From assembly GCA_017936785.1 (NCBI GenBank), contig JAGBEV010000040.1, positions 1-50,458 of the forward strand: a stretch of DNA of 50,458 nucleotides, given 5' to 3'. The notes beneath the pieces were generated by a model that saw nothing but the letters and a program-made list of their open reading frames with translations, had not been told where the DNA came from and did no database searches. Of the stretch, positions 1 through 8,345 are shown one piece after another (position 1 is the first letter of the stretch; every line of letters begins with the position of its first letter). This stretch comes from Lachnospiraceae bacterium. GTDB lineage: Bacteria; Bacillota; Clostridia; Lachnospirales; Lachnospiraceae. The position numbers were made by a program, and so were the translations under genes.

Positions 1-63
1 CAGGTTGACGAGGGTGCGTTTGAATTCTTCGTCATACCGATTTCCGGTTTTGCTTGTGGACAT
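1..63 (-). CDS. IS3-family transposase OrfA, N-terminus only
   Basis: Twenty-one codons read leftwards from the ATG at 61-63 and run off the window. The encoded start, with a YDEEFKRTLV segment, matches the N-terminus of IS3-type OrfA proteins, which begin with a helix-turn-helix that binds the element's ends. AGGAGGT at 71-77 (reverse strand) is correctly spaced. The helix-turn-helix itself lies outside the window, so assignment rests on the short N-terminal motif and the terminal-repeat-like sequence beside it. Confidence 0.55.
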   Translation of the reverse strand, partial: MSTSKTGNRYDEEFKRTLVNL

Positions 64-127
64 GGTAGACACCTCCTTTTGTGTTTACTTAATTGTAATA
101 TAAGTTTACTTGTCGTGTCCACTTTTA
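1..127 (-). mobile_element. edge of an IS3-type insertion sequence (partial)
   Basis: The first ~127 bases look like the transposase-proximal end of an insertion sequence that continues off the left edge. A transposase-like start codon with a good ribosome binding site faces left. The stretch at about 112-126 (TGTCGTGTCCAC followed by a T run) resembles the terminal inverted repeat of IS3/IS150-type elements. Immediately beyond, at 131, an unrelated reading frame opens without its own start, as expected if the element landed inside that gene. The exact terminus and target duplication cannot be fixed without the other end. Confidence 0.6.
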
Positions 128-130
128 TAG

Positions 131-715
131 TATAGATCCAATAATATACAGGAGTTAAAAGAATTCAAACAGAAAACAATTGGTATAATTAGTGGATTTA
201 GAGAACTAAGTAATAAATGGAAGGAATTATTAACTGAAAAAGCACAATTACCACAAAAGGGATTTAAAGAAGATGATAAAAGAAAGATAGAAAAATTAAA
301 AAACAATTTTGTATATAATTTGAAAAATTATGAATACACAAGTATCTCAAATGTTAATGCAATAGAAATTTCAGTAGATAATTATTTGCCAGTTATAGAT
401 AAATTTGATATGAAATTTGATTCATCCGCTAGTGATAATATAAGAGCAATATGGGCATATACTATGGCTTTGTTACAAACATCAAATGAGTATGCCGGAA
501 ATCATCCAGGAATGTTAATATTTGATGAACCAGCACAACATAGTATTGGTGCACATGATACAAAAGCATTTTTTGATAGTATTTTGAAATTAGGGAGTAA
601 TTGTCAAGTGATAATAGGAATAACCATCAATAATGTTGATATTCGGAATGTTATTTCTGAAATAGAAGAAGATAAATGCAATCTTATAAATATAGGGGAT
701 AAGGCTTTTGCGTAG
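131..715 (+). pseudogene. 3' remnant of a P-loop ATPase (SMC/AAA-like), interrupted by the IS
   Basis: The frame is open from 131 to the stop at 715 but has no start codon with a ribosome binding site; the first methionine is around 320. The 5' part is a charged, coiled-coil-like Lys/Glu-rich segment. The 3' part contains LIFDEP, a Walker B motif, followed by a segment like the D-loop/H-loop region of Rad50/SMC-like or defence-island ATPases. The Walker A half is missing, presumably beyond the insertion sequence. It is therefore the C-terminal third of a disrupted cargo gene. The specific family cannot be named from this piece. Confidence 0.6.
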
Positions 716-813
716 TATAATTAATTTTTGAGACTTTTTATTGGATTAGATGCTAAAGAAAGTGAAATAATTATTATGCGGTTTAATGACTTTTGATTGT
801 TAAACATAGAAAT

Positions 814-846
814 TTAAATTGGGTAATTACCAGTTACCCAATTTAA
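814..846. terminator. perfect 13-bp hairpin
   Basis: Arms 814-826 and 834-846 are perfectly complementary around a 7-nt loop, centred on TTGGGTAA/TTACCCAA. It lies about 100 bp after the ATPase remnant. No long U run follows, so it is a weak or bidirectional terminator, or a leftover operator-type palindrome of the element. Confidence 0.45.
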
Positions 847-863
847 TTTGAGGTATTATTAAT

Positions 864-1253
864 CACTTGCAACAGTTTCTTTTGGAATTAGGGTGTGGAT
901 TTACCTATGTTGGTCGCCATGTATGTTATACATTTGAGGATCATTATAGGGTTGACTTTGTTACTTGTAATCGGCTGTTTTGGTGTTTTGTATTATTTGA
1001 TTTAAAAATTGATCGGTTGTCACATCAAGATATCGGATAGATGCAAATGTATGTACATTATTATGACCGCAAAATTAAGCTAGAGGAAGAAAATCCGACA
1101 ATAGATATTATTATATGCAACGATAAGAAAAATACAGTTGTTAAGATGACACTTTCAGAAAATAATATTCAAATTTTTGCCAGTCAATACCAGGCGGTAT
1201 TACCCAGTAAGGAAGAATTGCAAAAATTACTGCAGGATAAAGAATTTTTTTGA
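864..1253 (+). pseudogene. remnant of YhcG/DUF1016-type PD-(D/E)XK nuclease, amber codon inside
   Basis: Reading from about 864, the translation resembles the C-terminal nuclease domain of the YhcG/DUF1016 family (PD-(D/E)XK nucleases of mobile elements and defence islands): a LLELGCGF segment, then YVGRH, then a VDFV...VLFDLKI core. A TAG at 1038-1040 interrupts the frame just before MQMYVHYYDR. Relatives have Gln there, so CAG to TAG is the simplest change. The frame then continues through a recognisable tail (FASQYQAVLPSKEEL) to 1253. The N-terminal DUF1016 half is absent, so the gene is dead on two counts. Confidence 0.65.
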
Positions 1254-1284
1254 AAATATCATCATATGGTATATGTCTTTTCAA

Positions 1285-1317
1285 AACCACCATCTGACGC
1301 ACTGTTCAACCACCATC
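1285..1317. repeat. two direct copies of AACCACCATC
   Basis: Copies at 1285-1294 and 1308-1317 lie 23 bp apart, about two helical turns, some 70 bp upstream of the excisionase start. The position would suit a regulator or recombinase-accessory site controlling xis-int. The function is inference from position and phasing. Confidence 0.35.
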
Positions 1318-1388
1318 AAAAATAGTATCCTCAAATTAGCTAAGATATCTTAATAACAAGTAAATCAAGTTTGAAGAGAGGATACACC

Positions 1389-1655
1389 ATGAGCAAAGAA
1401 GACAAAATAATTCCATTAACAAACAAAGCAGATGCAAGCAGTGAAAGAAAAACTATTCCACAGGACATTCCCTTATGGCAAAAATACACCCTATCCGTAG
1501 AAGAAGCAGCAAGATATTTCCGGATAGGCAGGGCAAAGCTTCGCAAGCTGATTGACGAAAATAAAAATGCTCCTTATATCTTGTGGAACGGAAACAGACC
1601 ACAGATAAAGAGAAAGCTGTTTGAAGAATACATTGACAAACTCAATGTCATCTAG
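1389..1655 (+). CDS. xis: excisionase (Xis), Tn916 type
   Basis: 88 residues. From about residue 25 the protein follows the Tn916 excisionase closely: a [17 protein letters not shown] segment, then [11 protein letters not shown], an ENKNA turn, and a basic [10 protein letters not shown] end. This is a small winged-helix protein that bends the element's end so that integrase excises rather than integrates. The first ~20 residues are an extra polar leader. The ATG at 1389 follows GAGAGG at 1376-1381 and is preferred over the TTG at 1371. It sits directly upstream of int, as in Tn916-family integrative conjugative elements. It appears intact. Confidence 0.85.
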   Translation: MSKEDKIIPLTNKADASSERKTIPQDIPLWQKYTLSVEEAARYFRIGRAKLRKLIDENKNAPYILWNGNRPQIKRKLFEEYIDKLNVI

Positions 1656-1787
1656 GCAGTAGCCGTAATTCTTAGCATTGGCAGTAACAAAGCTAAGAAA
1701 AGACAGATTTCTTATAGCAAACAGAGCTTTAATGCGGTATAATAAAACTATCGTATTGAAGCTCTTTCTTGAAAGGAGCGAAGAAAT

Positions 1788-3098
1788 ATGGCAGAAAAAA
1801 GAAGAGATAAAAAAGGACGTATTCTACGGAAAGGGGAGAGTCAGAGGACAGACGGACGTTATATGTACCGCTATATGGATTGCAGTGGTGAATATCAGAC
1901 GGTGTACAGTTGGCGGTTGGTGGAAACAGATCCACATCCAAAGGGCAAAAGGCAGGAGGATGCCTTACGCACTAAGGAAGAACAGATTGAGGAAAACAAC
2001 AGGGATTTGATTTCCAATATTTCCAGTAGCATGACCTTGAATGAACTGTTTGATCACTATGTTAAGATGCAGACCAAGCGGAAGAAAATTAAGAAAAGAA
2101 CCAGTGAGAACTATGTGGGTATCTGGAACAAGAACCTTTATAATTTACCAATGGCAAATATGCCAATTGGAAAGATTCGGAAAACTCATATTCTGGATAC
2201 TTACCAGCAGATGCAGGCAAATGGAGTAGGCAATGGCAGTATCATTCTGCTTCATAAGGTGCTAAATGCCATGTTCAACTATGCGGAATCCGAAGATATG
2301 GTAAGAAGGAATTATGCAAAGGGTTGTACAAAGGAGTTGGGAATCTACAACAATAAGAGAGAGGCGCTGACGATAGAACAACAGGAAGATTTCTTGAAAC
2401 TTGTAGAATGCAGTCAGGAATTAAGCTGGTACTATAATCTGTTTTTATTCTTTTTTGAAACGGGTTGCCGCTGCGGAGAGAGCATTGGTTTGACATGGTC
2501 AGATGTGGATTTTTATAAGCGGTTCATTAAGATTGACCATCAGCTTATCTATGAGTTGGATGAAAATGATGAGAGGCGTTTTCAGGTGGTAGATCCAAAG
2601 ACCATCAAAAGTATCCGAAAGGTTCCGTTAAGCATGAGAGCATTGCAGGCATTAAAATTGCAGAAAAAACAGATGCAAAAAGCAGACTTATTGGAAAATC
2701 ATACCATAGACGGTCATAGCGACTTTGTATTCTTAAGGGAAGATGGACAACTGCTAAATGCTGGGAGACTGGATTTGTTGATTCATCGTATTGTGTATGA
2801 GTGCAATGCAAGAAAGATTGCGAATGCTATCAAGTCAGATACCGAACCGGAACTGTTGCCGAACATTTCTACCCATGTACTCCGCCATACTGCTTGTACC
2901 CGTATGGCAGAAAAGGGAATGGACCAGAGAACCTTACAGGAGATTATGGGACACCAAAATCTGGCACTTACCATGAAAGTCTACAATCATGTGGACGAAA
3001 AACGTATGCGTGACGAGATGGATAAGCTGGATGTTGTGCAGAATGTAAGAAAAGACATAGAAAATGACAACAGTGGCAAGGTGTTCAAGATTTCTTGA
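1788..3098 (+). CDS. int: tyrosine recombinase integrase, Tn916 family
   Basis: 436 residues, slightly longer than Tn916 Int (405). An N-terminal arm-binding domain (about 1-75) precedes a core-binding SAM-like domain (about 85-185) and the catalytic domain. All key residues are visible: Arg228 in GCRCGES, His363 and Arg366 in HVLRHT, His389 in MGHQN, and nucleophile Tyr399 in KVYNH. It catalyses site-specific integration and excision of the element through a Tyr-DNA intermediate. AAAGGAG precedes the ATG. A TATAAT-like box at about 1739 in the xis-int gap could give int its own promoter. Catalytically intact although the neighbouring cargo is broken. Confidence 0.92.
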   Translation: MAEKRRDKKGRILRKGESQRTDGRYMYRYMDCSGEYQTVYSWRLVETDPHPKGKRQEDALRTKEEQIEENNRDLISNISSSMTLNELFDHYVKMQTKRKKIKKRTSENYVGIWNKNLYNLPMANMPIGKIRKTHILDTYQQMQANGVGNGSIILLHKVLNAMFNYAESEDMVRRNYAKGCTKELGIYNNKREALTIEQQEDFLKLVECSQELSWYYNLFLFFFETGCRCGESIGLTWSDVDFYKRFIKIDHQLIYELDENDERRFQVVDPKTIKSIRKVPLSMRALQALKLQKKQMQKADLLENHTIDGHSDFVFLREDGQLLNAGRLDLLIHRIVYECNARKIANAIKSDTEPELLPNISTHVLRHTACTRMAEKGMDQRTLQEIMGHQNLALTMKVYNHVDEKRMRDEMDKLDVVQNVRKDIENDNSGKVFKIS

Positions 3099-3212
3099 GG
3101 TTTCCAACTTCAAATGGTTTGTATCTGTTATCTGTGTTCTATTTGCGAAGGCTGATGATAAGATAGTAGAGTAAGACGAAACAAGGGAACAATCCTCTGG
3201 AAATACTTCGCT

Positions 3213-3267
3213 TTTTACACAGAATCGTACACAGAATACATCACCATTTTACACAGCTTTTACACAG
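3213..3267. repeat. four TACACAG repeats, candidate integrase arm-type sites
   Basis: TACACAG occurs at 3216, 3228, 3250 and 3261, three of them as TTTTACACAG. Spacings of 12, 22 and 11 bp keep the copies on roughly one face of the helix. Tn916-family elements carry direct repeats near each end that bind the N-terminal domain of Int. The position 115-170 bp after int fits, putting the element's end shortly to the right. The crossover site itself is not identifiable here. Confidence 0.55.
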
Positions 3268-3401
3268 AGTCACCGAAAAAATACGGAACCATTTGAAAAC
3301 TTATAATTTCTCTTCCCCCATCTAAATGCCTAAAACAAGGGCATCTGACAAGATAAGAAAATTCTTAAAAACATACCAAACTCCCCCCAAATCTTACAAA
3401 A

Positions 3402-3450
3402 TTGTCACATAGGAGTCACGGCGGTGTCATGTAAAGTGTGTAGCATAATG
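3402..3450 (+). promoter_or_regulatory. promoter with three 11-bp-spaced GTCAC/GTCAT repeats
   Basis: GTCAC at 3404 and 3415 and GTCAT at 3426 are exactly 11 bp apart, the half-site geometry of OmpR/PhoB-family response regulators (7-bp motif plus 4-bp spacer, direct orientation). A CATAAT -10 box follows at 3444-3449, and the -35 region overlaps the third repeat with no good hexamer, as in activator-dependent promoters. Downstream lies the ABC/FtsX pair. No two-component genes are in the window. Confidence 0.55.
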
Positions 3451-3475
3451 CTTGTAAAGAAGTTAGCAATGCCGG

Positions 3476-3511
3476 GACAGCTACAGCTGTCTGCCAGATC
3501 TTTGATCTGGC
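3476..3511 (+). promoter_or_regulatory. two consecutive perfect hairpins in the leader of the ABC operon
   Basis: GACAGCT(3476-3482)/AGCTGTC(3485-3491) and GCCAGATC(3493-3500)/GATCTGGC(3504-3511) are adjacent perfect stems with loops of 2 and 3 nt. They end about 11 nt before the Shine-Dalgarno (GGAG at 3522) of the ATPase gene. They have no U run and so are not terminators. They could shield or space the ribosome binding site or stabilise the mRNA 5' end. Confidence 0.5.
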
Positions 3512-3532
3512 TTGGCGGAATGGAGTAGAAAT

Positions 3533-4216
3533 ATGGACATTTTAAAAGTAGAAAACCTGAAGAAAATATACGGACAGGGAGAAAATGCAGTACATGCACT
3601 GGATGGGATTTCCTTTTGTGTAGAAAAGGGGGAATTTGTAGCGATTGTCGGGCCGTCTGGCTCAGGCAAATCCACCTTGCTTCATATTCTGGGTGGTGTG
3701 GATATACCAAGCTCCGGAAAAGTGTATATGGATGGACAGGATGTCTTTGCACAGAACGAAGAACAGCTGGCGATTTTCCGCCGTAGACAGGTAGGACTGA
3801 TCTATCAGTTTTACAATCTGATACCAGTGCTTAATGTGAAGGAAAATCTGACCCTTCCTATTCTGATGGATGGCAGAAAAATCAATGAGGAACGGCTTCA
3901 GGAAATGATTCATACCCTGCGGCTGGAGGGAAGAGAAAAGCATCTTCCGAACCAGCTTTCAGGAGGACAGCAGCAGAGAGTATCCATTGGCAGGGCATTG
4001 ATGAACGCACCAGCTGTAGTGCTGGCAGATGAGCCTACCGGCAATCTGGACAGTAAAAACAGTCAGGAGATCATGGAACTGTTAAAGGAGTCCAACCGCA
4101 AGTATCATCAGACATTAATCATGATAACCCATGATGAGAACATTGCATTACAGGCTGACCGGATTATTGCCATTGAGGATGGCAGGATTACCAGAGATGA
4201 GGTGATGAGAGGATGA
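3533..4216 (+). CDS. ABC transporter ATP-binding protein (LolD/MacB/BceA-like)
   Basis: 227 residues, a single nucleotide-binding domain: Walker A at 40-48 (GPSGSGKST), Q-loop YQFYNLIP, signature LSGGQQQR, Walker B VVLADEP, D-loop NLDS and H-loop ITHD. This sequence type powers FtsX/MacB-type permeases, which are mechanotransmitters rather than classical pumps. The ATG at 3533 follows GGAG at 3522-3525 and beats the upstream TTG (3512). Its last codons overlap the start of the permease gene by 4 bp (ATGA), so the two are translationally coupled. Relatives serve in antimicrobial-peptide sensing/resistance, lipoprotein transport or cell-wall hydrolase control. Substrate unknown. Confidence 0.9.
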   Translation: MDILKVENLKKIYGQGENAVHALDGISFCVEKGEFVAIVGPSGSGKSTLLHILGGVDIPSSGKVYMDGQDVFAQNEEQLAIFRRRQVGLIYQFYNLIPVLNVKENLTLPILMDGRKINEERLQEMIHTLRLEGREKHLPNQLSGGQQQRVSIGRALMNAPAVVLADEPTGNLDSKNSQEIMELLKESNRKYHQTLIMITHDENIALQADRIIAIEDGRITRDEVMRG

Positions 4217-6921
4217 ACATATTCAATCAATTTACCCTCCGTACCCTGAGGAAAAATAAAATGAGGACTCTGGTTACTATTATTGGAATCGCTCTTTCCG
4301 TTGCTATGTTTACAGCAGTCACTTCCATTATTGTCAGTTTCCAGAAATATCTTCTGGATGTGGAAATTGCTACGGAAGGAGCGTGGGAAGCCCGGCTGGA
4401 GTACAGCAGTGGGGAAACGGCAGCGGCCATAGAAAAGGACAAAGAGGTTAAGTCGTATACCCAGACAGCAGATTTGGGTTATGCTAAATTAGAGGATTGT
4501 GAAAATGTAGATAAACCATATTTATATGTAGTTGGAATCCAGGAAAACTATACTGATTTCAGTCCTGTTAATCTGGTGGAAGGAAGAATGCCAAAGAATA
4601 GTTCAGAACTGGTAATTCCACAGCATCTGGAAGAAAACGGAGGCATTAAATACCAGATCGGAGATAAGCTGGAGCTGAAACTGGGACAGAGAGCCTATGC
4701 TGGTGGTGAGGCAAAAGGGATGCTGATAGGCGGACAGAATTCGGACTATCAGTCAGAGGAACCAGGGGGGGAAAAGCTGATCGATGTCATTGACCGAACC
4801 TATACGGTAGTAGGAATCTGTGACCGTCCGGCTGCAGAAAGCTATAGTTCGCCCGGATATACAGCATTTACACTGGATTCAGAAACGAAAGCAGCGGCAT
4901 ATGATGTTTTTCTTACCTTTCATCATCCGAAGAAATCACTGGATGTGGTGGAAAAATACGCAAAAGGGGGAGATGTGTATACTACCCACGGTGACCTGCT
5001 GAGATATCAGGGGAATAGTATCAATGACAATTATAATATTGTATTGTATTCTATGGGAGCAATCCTGATAGGGATTATCATGCTGGGGTCTATTTCTCTG
5101 ATCTATAATGCCTTTTCGATTTCTGTCAGCGAGAGGACAAAGCAGTTCGGTTTGTTGAAGTCCATCGGGGCCACGAAAAAGCAGATGCGTCGGAGTGTTT
5201 TGTTTGAGGCCTGTGTGCTAAGTGTGTTCGGTATTTTTCTGGGACTTTTGGCAGGCCTGGGAGGAATTGGGATTACTCTGCACTTTGTAGGTAAGTTGAT
5301 GAATAAACTCTGGGCATCCTATCCTGATGCAGAATTATCTCTGGTCATCACTTGGCAGTCTGTTTTGACAGCAGTTCTGATTGGATTTATCACGGTATTG
5401 ATTTCTGCGATGATACCGGCACGGAAGGCTGTAAAATTGTCGGCGATACAGGCGATCCGTCAAAATAATGATGTACGTATCCGTCCCGGAGAGGTCAGGA
5501 CCTCTGGAATTAGTTACCGTCTGTTTGGTTTTGAAGCAATGCTTGCTGCGAAAAATTTTAAAAGAAATCGAAAAAAATATAGAGCAACGGTATTTTCCTT
5601 ATTTATCAGTATTGTACTTTTTGTCACATCTACTAGTTTTAGTGCTTATATGAGGGCTTCTACTGATGTGGCAGAAAGTAAGGTGGATTATGATATCGGC
5701 TATTCTATCCAGGATGAAACAATGGGAAAGAATACAGCGGAAGGGATAGCAAAGGGGATGACTACAGTTTCCGGGGTAAAGGAAACAGGATATGCCAGAA
5801 GTACACCATCAACAATAGATATCCCACTGGAATATCTGAATCCAGAATACCTGGAAATTCTTGAAAAAGCACAGGAAGGAGTCATTAACGAGAAAGAAAA
5901 AACATTAACCCAGAATGTAGTGATCTATTTTATCAGGGATTCCGTTTATGAAGGATATCTGAAAAAGGCAGGGCTGGACGTCAACCAGTATATGAATCAG
6001 AAGGACTGGACTGCTTTAGTATGGAATGTTGCCAATGTCTATATAGAGGGAAAAATATTTACTGCGGATATCTTAAAACAAAGCGGCTGGAGCGGTGAAG
6101 TGAATCTGATGAAAGAACTGGAAGGGTACTACTATAGTTATCAGGAGGATGGCAAATATATATATTACTCCGAGAGTTCAGATGAAGAGAAACAGTTGTC
6201 TGCCCAGGAGGCTTGCAGGACCTTTCAGATCAATCTGGGTGAAATACAGGATGGGAAAGTCCCTCTGGGCGTAAATGATTTACGCTGGGATGCAGCACTG
6301 GCACTGGTGCTTCCATACAGTGCGGCAGCACAGTATCAGTTGAATAAGGAAATAACATCTATGGATTCAGTGAGTTATCAGGTCCGTACTTCTGACCACA
6401 AAAAGGCATATGGAGAAATTGCAGATTATTTGTCTCAAATCGGATATGAAAATGAAAGTTCGGTAGGACTTTATGACCATGCTGAGTCTAATGAGTCTCA
6501 GATGGCGTTGGTAATGATCGTGGATATCTTCTCCTACGGATTTATCATTTTGATTTCATTGATTTCACTGGCCAATGTATTTAATACGATTTCTACAAAT
6601 ATTCAACTGAGGCGGCAGGAGTTTGCTATGCTGAAGTCAGTTGGAATGACCAGAAAAGGATTTAACCGGATGATGAATTATGAATGTCTGCTTTACGGAG
6701 CCAAGGGGCTGTTGTATGGAATACCCGCATCTATTCTGCTTAGCTGGTTCATGTACCGGTCTGTCATGAATGGATGGAATGCAACGTATCTTTTCCCTTG
6801 GCAGGGAATCCTGATCGCATCTGTCTGTGTATTCCTGGTAGTTTTCTCCACAATGCTATATGCCATGAGTAAGGTAAAAAAGGATAATCCGATTGAAGCA
6901 TTACGAAATGAAAATCTGTAG
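4213..6921 (+). CDS. FtsX-like ABC transporter permease
   Basis: 902 residues with about eight predicted membrane segments: one near 17-40, a bundle of three near 275-405 (FtsX domain 1), one near 455-480, and a final bundle of three near 790-895 (FtsX domain 2). Two large extracytoplasmic regions lie between (about 45-270 and 485-790). Both FtsX units show the usual ...KSIGATKKQ / KSVGMTRKG coupling-helix motif. The layout is a duplicated MacB/FtsX-type permease, common in Lachnospiraceae next to two-component systems. It overlaps its ATPase gene by ATGA. A stem-loop with T run follows at 6999-7031. Confidence 0.87.
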   Translation: MNIFNQFTLRTLRKNKMRTLVTIIGIALSVAMFTAVTSIIVSFQKYLLDVEIATEGAWEARLEYSSGETAAAIEKDKEVKSYTQTADLGYAKLEDCENVDKPYLYVVGIQENYTDFSPVNLVEGRMPKNSSELVIPQHLEENGGIKYQIGDKLELKLGQRAYAGGEAKGMLIGGQNSDYQSEEPGGEKLIDVIDRTYTVVGICDRPAAESYSSPGYTAFTLDSETKAAAYDVFLTFHHPKKSLDVVEKYAKGGDVYTTHGDLLRYQGNSINDNYNIVLYSMGAILIGIIMLGSISLIYNAFSISVSERTKQFGLLKSIGATKKQMRRSVLFEACVLSVFGIFLGLLAGLGGIGITLHFVGKLMNKLWASYPDAELSLVITWQSVLTAVLIGFITVLISAMIPARKAVKLSAIQAIRQNNDVRIRPGEVRTSGISYRLFGFEAMLAAKNFKRNRKKYRATVFSLFISIVLFVTSTSFSAYMRASTDVAESKVDYDIGYSIQDETMGKNTAEGIAKGMTTVSGVKETGYARSTPSTIDIPLEYLNPEYLEILEKAQEGVINEKEKTLTQNVVIYFIRDSVYEGYLKKAGLDVNQYMNQKDWTALVWNVANVYIEGKIFTADILKQSGWSGEVNLMKELEGYYYSYQEDGKYIYYSESSDEEKQLSAQEACRTFQINLGEIQDGKVPLGVNDLRWDAALALVLPYSAAAQYQLNKEITSMDSVSYQVRTSDHKKAYGEIADYLSQIGYENESSVGLYDHAESNESQMALVMIVDIFSYGFIILISLISLANVFNTISTNIQLRRQEFAMLKSVGMTRKGFNRMMNYECLLYGAKGLLYGIPASILLSWFMYRSVMNGWNATYLFPWQGILIASVCVFLVVFSTMLYAMSKVKKDNPIEALRNENL

Positions 6922-6998
6922 AGGAAAGAAAAGATTTTGTAAGAAAATTTATAACTTTTATCTATGGATATGTGGACCACATGAGTATATAATAAATA

Positions 6999-7031
6999 GA
7001 GTGTCAGAGAAATTCTGATGCTCTATTTTGT
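6999..7031 (+). terminator. rho-independent terminator after the FtsX permease
   Basis: A 10-bp stem (6999-7008 with 7014-7023, two G-U pairs) and a 5-nt loop are followed by TATTTTGTT. It separates the ABC/FtsX operon from the AI-2E family gene starting at 7058. Confidence 0.6.
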
Positions 7032-7057
7032 TATATGGAAATGAGGTTATAGGGAAA

Positions 7058-8341
7058 ATGACGGAAAATCAGGCGGAAAAATTAGCAGATCGTGAGGCAT
7101 CAAACCAGTCAGAGAAGGTACAGGAAGAGGGTGTCAGAGAAAGAAACATACCAGAAGACAGCACCGGCATTACATGGTTTTCAAAAAACAGAAAATATAT
7201 CACCATATGTAAATATACCCTGTTTGTCATAACCTGTGGAGCGGTTATTGTAATGCTGGTGTCCCAGTGGAATAAAACAAAAGAATTTATCGGAAATATG
7301 GTGGGAGTCTTATCGCCTTTTCTGGCTGCTCTGCTGATTGCCTATTTTCTCTCTCCTCTTGTAGAAAATATCAATGGATTCTTGCAGAGGTATGTGGGAA
7401 AAGGGAAGGCAAAGAAATCCATCAAATATGCATCCATTTTTCTGGCGTACGTTATTGTCATTGCGTTTATTACCCTTGCCTGCCGGTTTGTTGTGCCTCA
7501 GCTGGTGGAGAGTATCAGTGAACTGGCAGGAAATGTGCCGGATATGTACAATAAGATTTCTGGTTTCCTTTTGAATATTGAGAATATATACCCAGATCTG
7601 GATCTAAATTTTATAACAGACAGATTGAATGAGATGGTACCGGATTTGGTGAACTTTGGTACGAATGTAGTGGGAAATGTAATTCCTCTTGTCTATACCG
7701 TATCTGTTTCCCTGGTACGGACGGTCATCAATATCATTCTGGCAGTCATGATATCCGTCTATATGATCTCTGGAAAGAAGGGATTCCAGTATCAGCTAAA
7801 GAGACTGGTATATGCCTTGTTTGATGAGGAGAAGGGGAATGTTGTATGCAGTACCTGCCGGGAATGTAATGATATCTTCAGTTCGTTTTTAATCGGAAAA
7901 GCTGTAGATTCTCTTATCATAGGCTGTATCTGCTGTCTTGTGATGAGTATACTGAGACTTCCTTATGCAGTATTGATCAGTGTTATTGTAGGTGTCACCA
8001 ATATGATTCCCTATTTTGGTCCATTTATTGGAGCGGTTCCGGGAGTCTTGATCTATTTGTGTATTTCCCCAAAGGACGCCATTGCTTTCGTGATCATGAT
8101 ATTTATCCTGCAGCAGTTTGATGGTCTTGTGCTGGGACCACGTATTTTGGGACAATCAACCGGGCTGGGACCGATCTGGGTCATTTTTGGAATCACCGTG
8201 GGGGGAGCATACTTCGGTGTTATTGGTATGTTTATTGGTGTGCCGGTGGTGGCTGTGGTAGCCTTTTTGATCAACAAAGCTATCAAATTCCGGCTGGCAG
8301 GCAGGAAGATTCCTGCCCTGGAACAGCACGATACAGAATAA
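7058..8341 (+). CDS. AI-2E family transporter (PF01594)
   Basis: 427 residues. A polar, Glu-rich N-tail (~50 residues) precedes about eight membrane helices. Family landmarks include a PFLAALLIAYFLSPLV segment early, the NMIPYFGPFIGA region, and a C-terminal GPIWVIFGITVGG...GVPVVAVV end. Members are broadly called AI-2 exporters or permeases, but demonstrated substrates vary (AI-2, Na+/H+ antiport, others), so the substrate is not assigned. The ATG at 7058 is preferred over the TTG at 7028; the ribosome binding site (AGGG) is modest. It stands alone between a terminator and convergent trmB. Confidence 0.85.
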   Translation: MTENQAEKLADREASNQSEKVQEEGVRERNIPEDSTGITWFSKNRKYITICKYTLFVITCGAVIVMLVSQWNKTKEFIGNMVGVLSPFLAALLIAYFLSPLVENINGFLQRYVGKGKAKKSIKYASIFLAYVIVIAFITLACRFVVPQLVESISELAGNVPDMYNKISGFLLNIENIYPDLDLNFITDRLNEMVPDLVNFGTNVVGNVIPLVYTVSVSLVRTVINIILAVMISVYMISGKKGFQYQLKRLVYALFDEEKGNVVCSTCRECNDIFSSFLIGKAVDSLIIGCICCLVMSILRLPYAVLISVIVGVTNMIPYFGPFIGAVPGVLIYLCISPKDAIAFVIMIFILQQFDGLVLGPRILGQSTGLGPIWVIFGITVGGAYFGVIGMFIGVPVVAVVAFLINKAIKFRLAGRKIPALEQHDTE

Positions 8342-8345
8342 AATA

